Source of the DNA: Pseudomonadota bacterium
Lineage (GTDB): Bacteria; Myxococcota_A; UBA9160; JADFDR01
Reading direction: 5' to 3'
DNA: 64,000 bases
Assembly (NCBI GenBank): GCA_003353845.1
Contig: PIVT01000007.1
Location: 1-64,000, forward strand
Of this stretch, positions 34,744 to 43,009 are shown piece after piece. The translations under genes were made by a program, and so were the position numbers. Below the pieces are notes generated by a model, which worked only from the letters and a program-made list of their open reading frames with translations, made no database searches and had not been told where the DNA came from. The number at the start of each line of letters is the position of its first letter. Position 1 is the first letter of the stretch.

Positions 34744-35449
34744 GGGAGCCCTCCACGCTGCGGACGAACACATCTTCGAGGCTCTCGCCCTCGCCCACGA
34801 TCACGTCGATCCCCCCTTGAACCACAATCTTTCCCTGCACCATGATGGCGGCCGTGCTGCACACCCGCTCCATTTCGGAGAGCAGGTGAGAATTCAAGAA
34901 GATGGTGAGCCCCTCGCTGCGCAAGTTCTCAAGCACCACGCGTACGTCGCGCATGCCCAGGGGGTCGAGCCCGGAGCCCGGCTCGTCCAGTACCAGGAGC
35001 TTGGGATTGCCGAGGAGGGCGGCGGCCAGGCCCAGCCGCTGGTTCATCCCCTTGGAGCAGGTGCCTGCCCGCTGCCTTTCCTTCCCAGCCATGCCGACTT
35101 TCTCAAGTACCTCCGCAACGCTGCGTTTCGCTTCGGCGCGGGCGAGGCCGCAGAGGGCGGCGTGCCGCATAAGATATTCGCGACCGGAAAGATAGGAAGG
35201 GATGCGATGCTGCTCTGCGAGGTAGCCCACCCGTTTTCGGCACGCAGGGTCATGCGCGGGGATACCGTCAATCTCGATCTTGCCGGACGAAGGCTGCGAA
35301 AACCCCATGAGCATTCGAACCAGCGTGGTCTTGCCCGCGCCATTGGGACCGAGCAGCGCAAAGACCTCGCCCTTCTCGATGCTGCAGGAGACCTCGTTGA
35401 CGGCGACGAGTCCGCCGTATCTCTTACTGACCGATTGAATCGAAATCAT
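34736..35449 (-). CDS. ABC transporter ATP-binding protein
   Basis: This 237-residue ATPase partners the ABC-2 permease downstream. It has Walker A GPNGAGKTT, a signature CSKGMNQRLGLAAALL (KG instead of GG, common in ABC-2 exporters) and Walker B LLVLDEP. An ATG at 35449 with GGGAAAG upstream is preferred over a TTG at 35458. Confidence 0.9.
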   Translation of the reverse strand: MISIQSVSKRYGGLVAVNEVSCSIEKGEVFALLGPNGAGKTTLVRMLMGFSQPSSGKIEIDGIPAHDPACRKRVGYLAEQHRIPSYLSGREYLMRHAALCGLARAEAKRSVAEVLEKVGMAGKERQRAGTCSKGMNQRLGLAAALLGNPKLLVLDEPGSGLDPLGMRDVRVVLENLRSEGLTIFLNSHLLSEMERVCSTAAIMVQGKIVVQGGIDVIVGEGESLEDVFVRSVEGSHV

Positions 35450-35793
35450 TTGCCACAACTTTCCCTATCGAGTCGCCCCGAACGAAACGCACCCGCACCT
35501 CGGCCAGATAAATCCCTTGCTCGTCACCCGACTCTAACGCGGCGCGCTTGGGGCGTCAGGGCTTGAGCGTGTTCACGGCACAGGTCGGGGCGAGAAAGCG
35601 AGCCCTATGAAGCCTGTTTCAGGCTTTATCACCCTTTTTATCTATAGACTTCGTGCACCACCATGTTTCGATTTTGAGCGAAGCGCATCTAACCCACTAT
35701 CTCTACTCCTCGTGACTATCGTCACGCACGGACTGCTCAGAGTCGCTACTGTGGAGAAACGGTTACCCGGCAAACAAGGTAAAGAGGCCAAGC
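35450..35793. other. Intergenic stretch with one small hairpin
   Basis: No supportable gene is seen. A seven-bp hairpin AAGCCTG-TTT-CAGGCTT lies at 35610-35626, followed after nine bases by TTTTTAT on the plus strand, which resembles a weak terminator for plus-strand transcription. It lies between the divergent ABC ATPase gene and the glycosyltransferase-like gene. Confidence 0.35.
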
Positions 35794-36795
35794 TTGGAAA
35801 TATTTTATACCCGTAATGACTTCCCCGGTTGGCAACCGTTCAATCATCTTGTTGAACTGTGTGCACGCGTCTTTCAAGCGAACCTGAATGTCCTGCCTGA
35901 CAAAAAACATTCGCGCTATCAATTGGCAAAGAAATGGATCTCTTCACCCTCTCACGGCACGGATGATCACGCCCTTTTCCTGGCGAAGAAACCGGGGGAT
36001 CTGTGTGCATTCATGTCCCTGCCGGAGTTCGATCTGAAGTTTCGCCACCGCGCCGTCTGGATCATTGACAGTTTCTGGACTGAGATGTGTCCGCCTCCGA
36101 GGCTACTGCGCCATTTTGATCTGGTGGCCTATACCCAGAAGGGTGATGCAGCTTTTTATGAAAAACAAACAAGGGACCGCAGTGTGTTTCTCGGATGGGG
36201 TTCTGACGTCCTCCGCTTCGGTTCAGACGAAGGCACGCGCGACGTCGATGTCATGCGCGTAGGCCGACAGCCCGAAGCCTGGGAAGATGATGAGCAAACC
36301 AAAAGAGTATGTGCTCGGCAGGGTCTGCAATTTCATGGGCGTCCACCCTACGGGACTGGCCCTGGCAATCAATACGAGAGCCTTATGTCGTTCTATGCGC
36401 GCAGCAAATACGTCGTGGCGCACTCCAATCTGGCCGCACCCATGACCTATACGCATCCGACAAAGGAATACATCACCGGACGTTGGACGGATGCCCTGGC
36501 GTCGGGAGCAACAGTCGCCGGCGTCCCTCCCCGGAGCGATATGTCTTTGAATGAGCTGCTATGGCCTGGAGCTTTATTGGAATTTGACACGGTCGATCTA
36601 ACCCAGAACATTCAGGACCTGAAAGCTGCAACGGCCAACTGGTCTGCCGAAAACGCAAGACACAACCACCTAAAAGCCTTGCAAAATCTTGATTGGCGAT
36701 GGCGCTTAAAAAAACTGGCGGAACGAATGGAGTTCTGTTCGCCCGTGCTGGACGACGAAATCCACCATTTAAACAACCGGATCGCCAAAGGCTGA
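35794..36795 (+). CDS. Glycosyltransferase-like protein
   Basis: This 333-residue protein has DVDVMRVGRQPEAWEDDEQT, then a segment with SKYVVAHSNLAAP and TKEYITGRWTDALASGATVAG. These match the nucleotide-sugar half of GT-B glycosyltransferases that act in surface polysaccharide synthesis. The N-terminal half is less clear. A TTG at 35794 with AGAGG upstream is the likely start; no ATG lies nearby in frame. It ends directly before the cofD remnant, so it is the last cargo gene of the accessory block. Confidence 0.65.
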   Translation: MEIFYTRNDFPGWQPFNHLVELCARVFQANLNVLPDKKHSRYQLAKKWISSPSHGTDDHALFLAKKPGDLCAFMSLPEFDLKFRHRAVWIIDSFWTEMCPPPRLLRHFDLVAYTQKGDAAFYEKQTRDRSVFLGWGSDVLRFGSDEGTRDVDVMRVGRQPEAWEDDEQTKRVCARQGLQFHGRPPYGTGPGNQYESLMSFYARSKYVVAHSNLAAPMTYTHPTKEYITGRWTDALASGATVAGVPPRSDMSLNELLWPGALLEFDTVDLTQNIQDLKAATANWSAENARHNHLKALQNLDWRWRLKKLAERMEFCSPVLDDEIHHLNNRIAKG

Positions 36796-36835
36796 ACCAG
36801 GCCCCCTTCAAAAACTCTCCAGCATCCCCGAACGA

Positions 36836-36949
36836 GACGACCTCGGGATACGCACGACCATCTGCGATACACTCCTGAGCAAACCCGACGTGGACAACCA
36901 ACTCGCCAGGGCAACACGGGCCCTCGCAGCAAGCTTACGGAACAGCACC
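36836..36949 (+). pseudogene. cofD 3'-end remnant
   Basis: This 114-bp segment matches the intact cofD 3' end at 28443-28556 at about 82 percent identity by my count, with 22 identical bases (starting GCCCTCGCAGC). In frame it reads LGIRTTICDTLLSKPDVDN and then ALAASLRNST, against LGIKTAVCETLMSKPGVDS and ALAASLRKST in cofD. It abuts the cofC ATG, as the true cofD end would in an intact operon. Weaker similarity may extend to about 36808. Confidence 0.88.
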
Positions 36950-36950
36950 G

Positions 36951-37655
36951 ATGATCGTCGCCCTCATTCCCGTCAAATCCCTCAAGACAGGTAAGTCTCG
37001 CCTGCGGGCTTCTTTGCCCGGTGAGGCGATTCCGACACTGAGCTTGGCCATGCTGGAAGACGTCGTCGATGCCCTGAAGGCTGTGTCCGATATTGATTCC
37101 ATTGCCGTGGTCACACCGGATCAAAATGTGGGAGAGGCCGCGACGAAGATGGGCGCGCAGGCTTTGGTTCGTCAGGACCCCGGGCTCGATGCTTCCATCG
37201 CTATGGCCGCAAAAGAATTGAGCCAGGGGCAACTGCGCGACCGACCGGATGAGACTTTAGACTTGCTGGTCATCATGGGAGACTTGCCGGGTGCCAGCAG
37301 CGAAGCCATTCAACTGTTCCTGGACCAAGCACGCGAGTTGGGAGAACGCGGCGTGTTGATCGCCCCCTCCACCGATGGGGGAACCACCATCCTGCTGCGC
37401 AAACCATGGGACGCCATGGAAACAGCCTACGGAGCCAACAGCTCCAAGGCTCATTATGAATTGGCCAAGCGTGCGGGCTTGCCCTGCTCTTTGTTCCATC
37501 ATCCAGAACTGGCCGTCGACCTCGACGAACCCGAAGACCTTACGGCTTTCCTGAAACACCATGGTGCGGGTGGCAAAACACGCGCCCTACTCCAACGCCT
37601 CCTGCCTCAAGACCAAGAAGATCTGTGCGCCTCCTCCAAGGCGGAAACCTCATGA
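36951..37655 (+). CDS. cofC: 2-phospho-L-lactate guanylyltransferase (F420 biosynthesis)
   Basis: This 234-residue enzyme activates the phospho-acid with GTP for the CofD reaction. The nucleotidyltransferase motifs are IPVKSLKTGKSRLR at the N-terminus, VVTPD, LVIMGDLPGAS, and SKAHYELAKRAGL with VDLDEPEDL near the end. It begins one base after the cofD remnant and overlaps cofE by four bases (ATGA). Confidence 0.92.
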   Translation: MIVALIPVKSLKTGKSRLRASLPGEAIPTLSLAMLEDVVDALKAVSDIDSIAVVTPDQNVGEAATKMGAQALVRQDPGLDASIAMAAKELSQGQLRDRPDETLDLLVIMGDLPGASSEAIQLFLDQARELGERGVLIAPSTDGGTTILLRKPWDAMETAYGANSSKAHYELAKRAGLPCSLFHHPELAVDLDEPEDLTAFLKHHGAGGKTRALLQRLLPQDQEDLCASSKAETS

Positions 37656-38458
37656 GCTTGAGCGCGGGCTTCAGTCTCTATCCCTTGCCGGGACTCCCTG
37701 AAATCCAACCTGGCGATGACCTGGCAGCAGCGATTCATCAAGCCGCCAAGAGCGCGGGTTGCCCCTTGAGCGACGGCGTGCTTGCCATATGCCAGAAAGT
37801 GGTTTCCAAAGCCGAAGGGCGTGTTGTCCCCTTATCCAAGGTCGTGCCCTCTGAAGAAGCACTGCGTTTGGCTCGTGAGATGGAGAAGGATCCGCGCCAC
37901 GTCGAAGTCGTGCTGCGCGAAAGTGCGCGCATCGTTCGCCAAGGCGAGCGGGTGTTGATCTGCGAAACCCATCACGGTTTCGTGTGCGCCAACGCGGGCG
38001 TTGATTTATCCAACGCACCGGCTTCAACATTGGACACCAAACCCGAAGAGCAAATCGCCGTCTTGTTGCCTGAAGACTGTGATGCCTCGGCACGCGCCTT
38101 GCGCCATTCCCTGCAAGAACGTGGATGTACACCCCTTGGTGTGATCATTACCGACACCTTTGGACGACCCTGGCGCGAAGCCTTGGTCGATGTGGCGCTG
38201 GGCAGCGCTGGCTTGCAACCCGTGGACGACCAACGAGGCGAAAAGGACCGTGCGGGTCGGGAATTACAGGTAACGACCATGGCCAGCGTCGATCAACTCG
38301 CGGCGGCGGCCGGTTTCCTCATGGAGAAAAGTGCGGGCATTCCCGCCGTTTGGATTTCGGGCCCGGCCATCTCTGAAAAACTTAAGGCCGGTTCATGCGA
38401 CGCAGAAAAAGGCGTGTCTGATCTACTGCGCACGCCTGAAGAAGATCTGTTTCGCTAA
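37652..38458 (+). CDS. cofE: Coenzyme F420:L-glutamate ligase
   Basis: The protein has 268 residues. It adds the glutamate tail to F420-0 with GTP. Motifs include LPGLPEIQPGDDLAAAI, DGVLAICQKVVSKAEG, THHGFVCANAGVD and ITDTFGRPWREALVDVALG, all typical of CofE/FbiB N-terminal domains. There is no FbiB-type C-terminal nitroreductase domain. The ATG at 37652 overlaps the cofC stop. It is convergent with engB, sharing four bases. Confidence 0.93.
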   Translation: MSLSAGFSLYPLPGLPEIQPGDDLAAAIHQAAKSAGCPLSDGVLAICQKVVSKAEGRVVPLSKVVPSEEALRLAREMEKDPRHVEVVLRESARIVRQGERVLICETHHGFVCANAGVDLSNAPASTLDTKPEEQIAVLLPEDCDASARALRHSLQERGCTPLGVIITDTFGRPWREALVDVALGSAGLQPVDDQRGEKDRAGRELQVTTMASVDQLAAAAGFLMEKSAGIPAVWISGPAISEKLKAGSCDAEKGVSDLLRTPEEDLFR

Positions 38459-39117
38459 ACGCTTTCGCCCTCATCCTCACCCTCTTTCTCACCCACGACA
38501 AACTCGGTCTCTTGCCATTCTTCTCGCTGCGCGATGATGGAATCCAAAGCTTCCCAAAGTTGGGGAATCCCATCTCCACTCGTCGCTGAAGTCGCCACCA
38601 CGCGCGATGCCACAATGGCCACTTCACTGCGCAGTTTTTTCAGTCGCTGGGTACGTGCGTTGGGTTTCAGCTTGTCCGTTTTGGTGAGTGCCAACACCGA
38701 GGGCACACCTTGCTCATCGAGCCACGACAAGAGATCTACTTCGTCATCGGTGACGTCGCGCCGCACATCGTGCAATAAAACCGCTCCCACCAAGGCCTCG
38801 CGTACTTCCAAATAGGTTTCGATCAAACGCTTCCACTTCAAACGCTCACCTTTTGAAACCTGGGCATAGCCGTAACCCGGCAGATCCACAAACAGCAAAG
38901 AGCGCTCGGCTCCGCGCACTCGGTAAAAATGGAGTAGTCGGGTTTTGCCTGGCGTGCTGCTGGTGCGCGCCAGGTTCTTGCGTTTGAGCAAGCGGTTGAG
39001 CAGGCTCGACTTACCCACATTGGAACGTCCGAGAAAGGCGATCTCGGGCAAGCCTTCGTCCGGAAAGCCTTCTACACCCGCTGCGGTCGCTTCCCAATCA
39101 GAGGAGAGGACTTTCAT
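38455..39117 (-). CDS. engB: Ribosome biogenesis GTP-binding protein EngB/YsxC
   Basis: This 220-residue TRAFAC GTPase has G1 GRSNVGKSS, G2 TSSTPGKT, G3 DLPGYG and G4 TKTD. It takes part in assembly of the large ribosomal subunit and is usually essential. The start ATG overlaps the TGA of the aminotransferase gene upstream. A short acidic tail (EKEGEDEGESV) extends the usual C-terminus. Confidence 0.95.
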   Translation of the reverse strand: MKVLSSDWEATAAGVEGFPDEGLPEIAFLGRSNVGKSSLLNRLLKRKNLARTSSTPGKTRLLHFYRVRGAERSLLFVDLPGYGYAQVSKGERLKWKRLIETYLEVREALVGAVLLHDVRRDVTDDEVDLLSWLDEQGVPSVLALTKTDKLKPNARTQRLKKLRSEVAIVASRVVATSATSGDGIPQLWEALDSIIAQREEWQETEFVVGEKEGEDEGESV

Positions 39118-40328
39118 TTTTTACCTCGTGGCTTGCTGGCTCTCGTTTCCATGACTTCCGCCTCCAAGGCGGGCAATACCTTCCCCAATCGCTCAAGACC
39201 CAAGGCAATGTCCTCCTCGCTGGCGGCAAAGGAAAAGCGCAAGTGGCCTTCAGCGGCCTGACCATAGTCGATTCCCGGTGTGCAAGCGACATGGGCGCGC
39301 TCGAGCAACGCAAAGGCGAGCTTCAGGGAGTCGCCACCAAAGCGGCGTGCATCGGCCAGGGCATAAAACGCGCCTTGCGGGAGCGACGGCAAGCCGAAAC
39401 CCAACTCGCGCAAGCCTTGAATGAGTTGAGTGCGCCGCTGCGCATAGTCATCGCGCAGCGCAGCAACACTGGCAGCGCCCTGTTCCAAGGCCGCGACCCC
39501 CGCATATTGAACAAAGTGATTGGCCGAAATAAACAAGTTCTGCTGCAACACCTGTAGGGGACGCACCGCGTGAAGGGGAGCAATCACATACCCCAAGCGA
39601 AATCCTGTCATGGCGTAACGCTTGGAAAACCCGTCCAACACATAGGCATGATCCGAAACTGCCAGTGCCGAAGTCGTCTGCACTCCGTCGTACACCAAAC
39701 CGTCGTAGATTTCGTCGGACACCAGTGGCACGCCGAGGTCGGCCAAATCCTGCATGGTCTTGCGCTCTTGCACCGCACCCGTGGGATTGGCGGGGGAAGC
39801 CACGATGATGGCGCGGGTACGCGGTGTCATGACCGCGCGCACCTGATGGGGGTCCAGCTGATAGTTCTCTTCCGCACGAGTTGTAATGAGAACGGGCCGT
39901 CCACCGGCCACGTGAATGAAGTTGGGATAACAGGAGTAATGGGGAGCGGCCAGGATCACTTCATCACCGGGATCCACCAAGAGCGAAAAGACCAACTGCA
40001 TGGCCGCAGACGTGCCGCTAGTCACCAGCACGCGATCCGCCGACACGGGAACGCCACTGCGCGCGCTGTGTTCAGCAGCGATGGCTTCACGCAACTCGGG
40101 AATCCCCCGACTGTCGGTGTACCGAGTAAACCCTTGGCGCAAGGCGCGCTCACAAGCGTCTACAGCCGCCTGGGGTGGGGGCGCGCCCGGTTCACCAATC
40201 TCCAAATGCACCACGGAGTGCCCTGCGCGCTCCAAGGCAAAGGCACGCTCCATCACTTCCATGGCCAAAAATGGAGAGATCTCTCGATTGCGCTGTGCAA
40301 AATGGGGTAGTTGGAGGGATGGAGTCAT
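39114..40328 (-). CDS. PLP-dependent aminotransferase, class I/II
   Basis: The protein has 404 residues and the fold-type I pattern: HLEIGEPGAPPPQAAVDA, SGTSAAMQLVFSLL, ASPANPTGAV, and SDEIYDGLVYDG before the PLP lysine in GFSKRYAMTGFRLGY. The substrate is most likely an aspartate- or aromatic-type amino acid but cannot be fixed. The frame extends to 40391; the ATG at 40328 starts at the usual place. Confidence 0.9.
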   Translation of the reverse strand: MTPSLQLPHFAQRNREISPFLAMEVMERAFALERAGHSVVHLEIGEPGAPPPQAAVDACERALRQGFTRYTDSRGIPELREAIAAEHSARSGVPVSADRVLVTSGTSAAMQLVFSLLVDPGDEVILAAPHYSCYPNFIHVAGGRPVLITTRAEENYQLDPHQVRAVMTPRTRAIIVASPANPTGAVQERKTMQDLADLGVPLVSDEIYDGLVYDGVQTTSALAVSDHAYVLDGFSKRYAMTGFRLGYVIAPLHAVRPLQVLQQNLFISANHFVQYAGVAALEQGAASVAALRDDYAQRRTQLIQGLRELGFGLPSLPQGAFYALADARRFGGDSLKLAFALLERAHVACTPGIDYGQAAEGHLRFSFAASEEDIALGLERLGKVLPALEAEVMETRASKPRGKK

Positions 40329-40522
40329 GGTTTTCGGATACCTGGGAGCCGGCCTTCTGTCAAGGACAAGGAGGTCGACTAACTGTGGCATGAATCAACC
40401 TTTCTTGCCTGTTGCCTCGGCTGTGGGCCAAGGATATTCTCCATCGTCTCATATTCGTCACGCACTTGCGTCACGCCGTCGCATTAGAGGCATCACATCA
40501 ATCAAAAGGTTCGAGAAATACA

Positions 40523-40960
40523 ATGTCCAAAGGTATTCAAATTGCCATCGGTGCGGCACTTATTCTAGCCGTTATGAGCTGGTTCGGACTCTCCAATATG
40601 GACGAGTACCAGTATTTCCAGACTCTGGAAGAATTCCAACAGGTCGAAATGTTGGGGAAACGCGCTCGTGTGCACGGTTACGTGCTGCCGGGGTCTATTG
40701 ATCGCAACCTCGAAGCCAAGACGGTTTCCTTCTCCATTCTCAATGACCCCCCCCACTCCGGCAAGGGCGCTGAACACGGCACGCTGGACATCGTTTACAA
40801 TAGCTTGGAAACTCCTGATCTATTTCAGGACGGAGCCGAGGTGGTGGTGGAAGGGGCGTTACAGCAAGTGGGTTCGAAAACCCGCTTCGATGCTACGCTG
40901 GTATTGGCCAAATGCCCGTCGAAATTCGAGGCCGAAGAACGCGACACGGCTTCCTTATAA
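40523..40960 (+). CDS. ccmE: Cytochrome c haem chaperone CcmE, cysteine variant
   Basis: This 145-residue protein has one N-terminal transmembrane helix and the OB-fold pattern RVHGYVLPGSI, TPDLFQDGAEVVVEG and ATLVLAKCPSKFE. The residue that binds haem covalently is normally histidine 130; here the same position is Cys131, in C-P-S-K-F. A cysteine with a tyrosine four residues on (CxxxY) defines the System I* form of CcmE reported in Desulfovibrio and archaea; here the aromatic is phenylalanine. The ATG at 40523 gives a normal anchor. It is the first gene of the ccm operon. Confidence 0.88.
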   Translation: MSKGIQIAIGAALILAVMSWFGLSNMDEYQYFQTLEEFQQVEMLGKRARVHGYVLPGSIDRNLEAKTVSFSILNDPPHSGKGAEHGTLDIVYNSLETPDLFQDGAEVVVEGALQQVGSKTRFDATLVLAKCPSKFEAEERDTASL

Positions 40961-41044
40961 TACGTGCCCGGCGCAAACCGCCATCGACCTTGCGCAGTTC
41001 CCCCTCAGTGGGACTGAGTACCGAGACAAGAGGAGTTGTAAATC

Positions 41045-43009
41045 ATGCCTGACATAGGCTTTTACGCCATTCGCAGCGCCCTGTTCCTTGCCTTCTTCGG
41101 GTTGGGTGCAGGCATTCATGCGGGGCTGATGAGACGCGAAGAGTGGACAAAGGTATCGGAGCGTTCTCTGTACTTGTGCACTGCGCTCATCGCCCTGGCC
41201 ATGGGTTGCCTGTTCATCAGTTTCGCCACCCTGGATTTCCAGGTGGCTTTTGTAGCCAACCACGCGGCGCGCAGCATGAGCCTGCCCTATCGCCTGGCGG
41301 CATTGTGGGGAGGGCAAGCGGGCTCTCTCATGCTCTGGTTGTTTATGTTGCTGGCCTATGGTTCCGCGGCGGTTTTCATCAATCGCAACCAGCACCGACG
41401 ACTCATGCCCTGGGTAACCGTCACCATGCTGACCAATGCACTCTTCTTCTTGGTCCTGATCAACTATATTTCAAACCCCTTTGACAAATTGCCACCCGAA
41501 ATGGTTCTCTCCGACGGCACCGGGCTCAACCCCTTGCTGCAACATCCCGCCATGCTGATTCACCCGCTCTTCCTCTACGCGGGAATGACCGGCTTCGCCA
41601 TTCCCTTCTCCTTCGCCTTTGCCGCTTTGGTCACAGGGCAGTTGGGCAACGCCTGGCTGAAAACAACACGACGCTGGACCCTCTTCGCGTGGTTCATGCT
41701 GAGCATCGGCGTTCTCTTGGGCGGGCGTTGGGCCTATGAGGTACTGGGCTGGGGCGGCTACTGGGCTTGGGATCCAGTGGAGAACGCTTCTTGCATGCCC
41801 TGGATCGCTGCCAGCGCCTACTTGCACTCGGTCATAATTCAAGAAAAACGCGACATGTTAAAGATTTGGAATATGGTGCTGATTGGCCTCACCTACGGGC
41901 TGTGCCTGTTCGGTACGTACATTACGCGTAGCGGACTGGTTTCGTCGGTTCACTCCTTCGCGCAGTCCAGCACCTTCGGCATCATTTTTGGTTCCTACGT
42001 GCTCCTTTTCTTGTTGACCTTTTTCGGGGCGCTCTACCTGCGGCGCGGAGATCTCAAGAGCGCACGCAAACTCGAATCTGTTGTCTCGCGGGAAGCCAGC
42101 TTCATTTTGAATAACTGGGCCTTCATGGGCCTGCTCATTATCGTGATGTGGGGAACCATGTTTCCGGTGCTCTCGGAACTCTTTCTCAACAAGAAGATCG
42201 CCGTGGGCCCCGCTTGGTTTAGTTTCATGGCCAGCGTACCCGGCGTACTTTTGCTTTTGCTGACGGGCGTGGGACCGCTGATCGCATGGCGCAAAGCCAC
42301 ACCTTCTCATCTCAAACGACAATTCACCTTTCCTCTCGTTTGGGCTGCGGTGGTGGGGATTGTCGCCCTGCTGGCTTACGGCAAGATGGACATCTTTAGC
42401 TGGTGCGCCTGGACTTTCAGTGGCTTTGTCATCGCCGCCATCCTTCAGGAATACACGCGTGCCATTCGCTCACGTAAAAGGCGCTCCAAGCAGAGCGGCT
42501 TGCAGGCCCTGCGCTACCTGCTGGTACAAAACCCCTCGCGCTACGGGGGCTACGTGGTGCACTTGGGCGTGGTCTTTATGATGATTGGCTTCTCGGGCTC
42601 AGCCTTTAACAAGGAAGCACTCGAGAATATCCAGGTCGGAGAAGAAATCCAAATAGAGGATTACTCTCTCACCTATCTCACGGCCGACGTGATCCCCGCC
42701 AAACACTACGGGGGCGCGCGAGCGCGCTTCGCATTGCGAAAATCTGGCGTGGGACTGGCGACCATGACCCCGGAGAAACGGCTATATTGGGTGGAACAGC
42801 AACCCGCTTCCATTCCTGCGATTTATGCCACGCTGCGCGAAGATGTGTATATCATCTTGAATCAAATTGAGAGCGATGGTTCAGCCACCTTGAAAGTGCA
42901 CATCAATCCCTTGGTGAGTTGGATCTGGATCGGAGGATACGTTCTATTGATCGGGACCATTATCATTATCTGGCCTCACCCCGAGCGTCAGCAGGGAGCA
43001 CAGGCATGA
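41045..43009 (+). CDS. ccmF: Cytochrome c haem lyase subunit CcmF
   Basis: This 654-residue inner-membrane protein has about 14 hydrophobic segments. The tryptophan-rich periplasmic WWD motif appears as GYWAWDPVENASCMPW, and SLMLWLFMLL, HPLFLYAGMTG and YITRSGLVSSVHSFAQ are conserved too. CcmF takes haem from CcmE and, in System I, joins it to apocytochrome with CcmH. GAGGAG lies ten bases before the ATG. It overlaps the next gene by four bases. Confidence 0.95.
   Translation: MPDIGFYAIRSALFLAFFGLGAGIHAGLMRREEWTKVSERSLYLCTALIALAMGCLFISFATLDFQVAFVANHAARSMSLPYRLAALWGGQAGSLMLWLFMLLAYGSAAVFINRNQHRRLMPWVTVTMLTNALFFLVLINYISNPFDKLPPEMVLSDGTGLNPLLQHPAMLIHPLFLYAGMTGFAIPFSFAFAALVTGQLGNAWLKTTRRWTLFAWFMLSIGVLLGGRWAYEVLGWGGYWAWDPVENASCMPWIAASAYLHSVIIQEKRDMLKIWNMVLIGLTYGLCLFGTYITRSGLVSSVHSFAQSSTFGIIFGSYVLLFLLTFFGALYLRRGDLKSARKLESVVSREASFILNNWAFMGLLIIVMWGTMFPVLSELFLNKKIAVGPAWFSFMASVPGVLLLLLTGVGPLIAWRKATPSHLKRQFTFPLVWAAVVGIVALLAYGKMDIFSWCAWTFSGFVIAAILQEYTRAIRSRKRRSKQSGLQALRYLLVQNPSRYGGYVVHLGVVFMMIGFSGSAFNKEALENIQVGEEIQIEDYSLTYLTADVIPAKHYGGARARFALRKSGVGLATMTPEKRLYWVEQQPASIPAIYATLREDVYIILNQIESDGSATLKVHINPLVSWIWIGGYVLLIGTIIIIWPHPERQQGAQA

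Noticed and set aside
35607-35816. Open frame of 69 codons after the hairpin at 35610
   Set aside because: It contains the hairpin in its first codons, has no recognisable domain, and overlaps the start of the glycosyltransferase-like gene.
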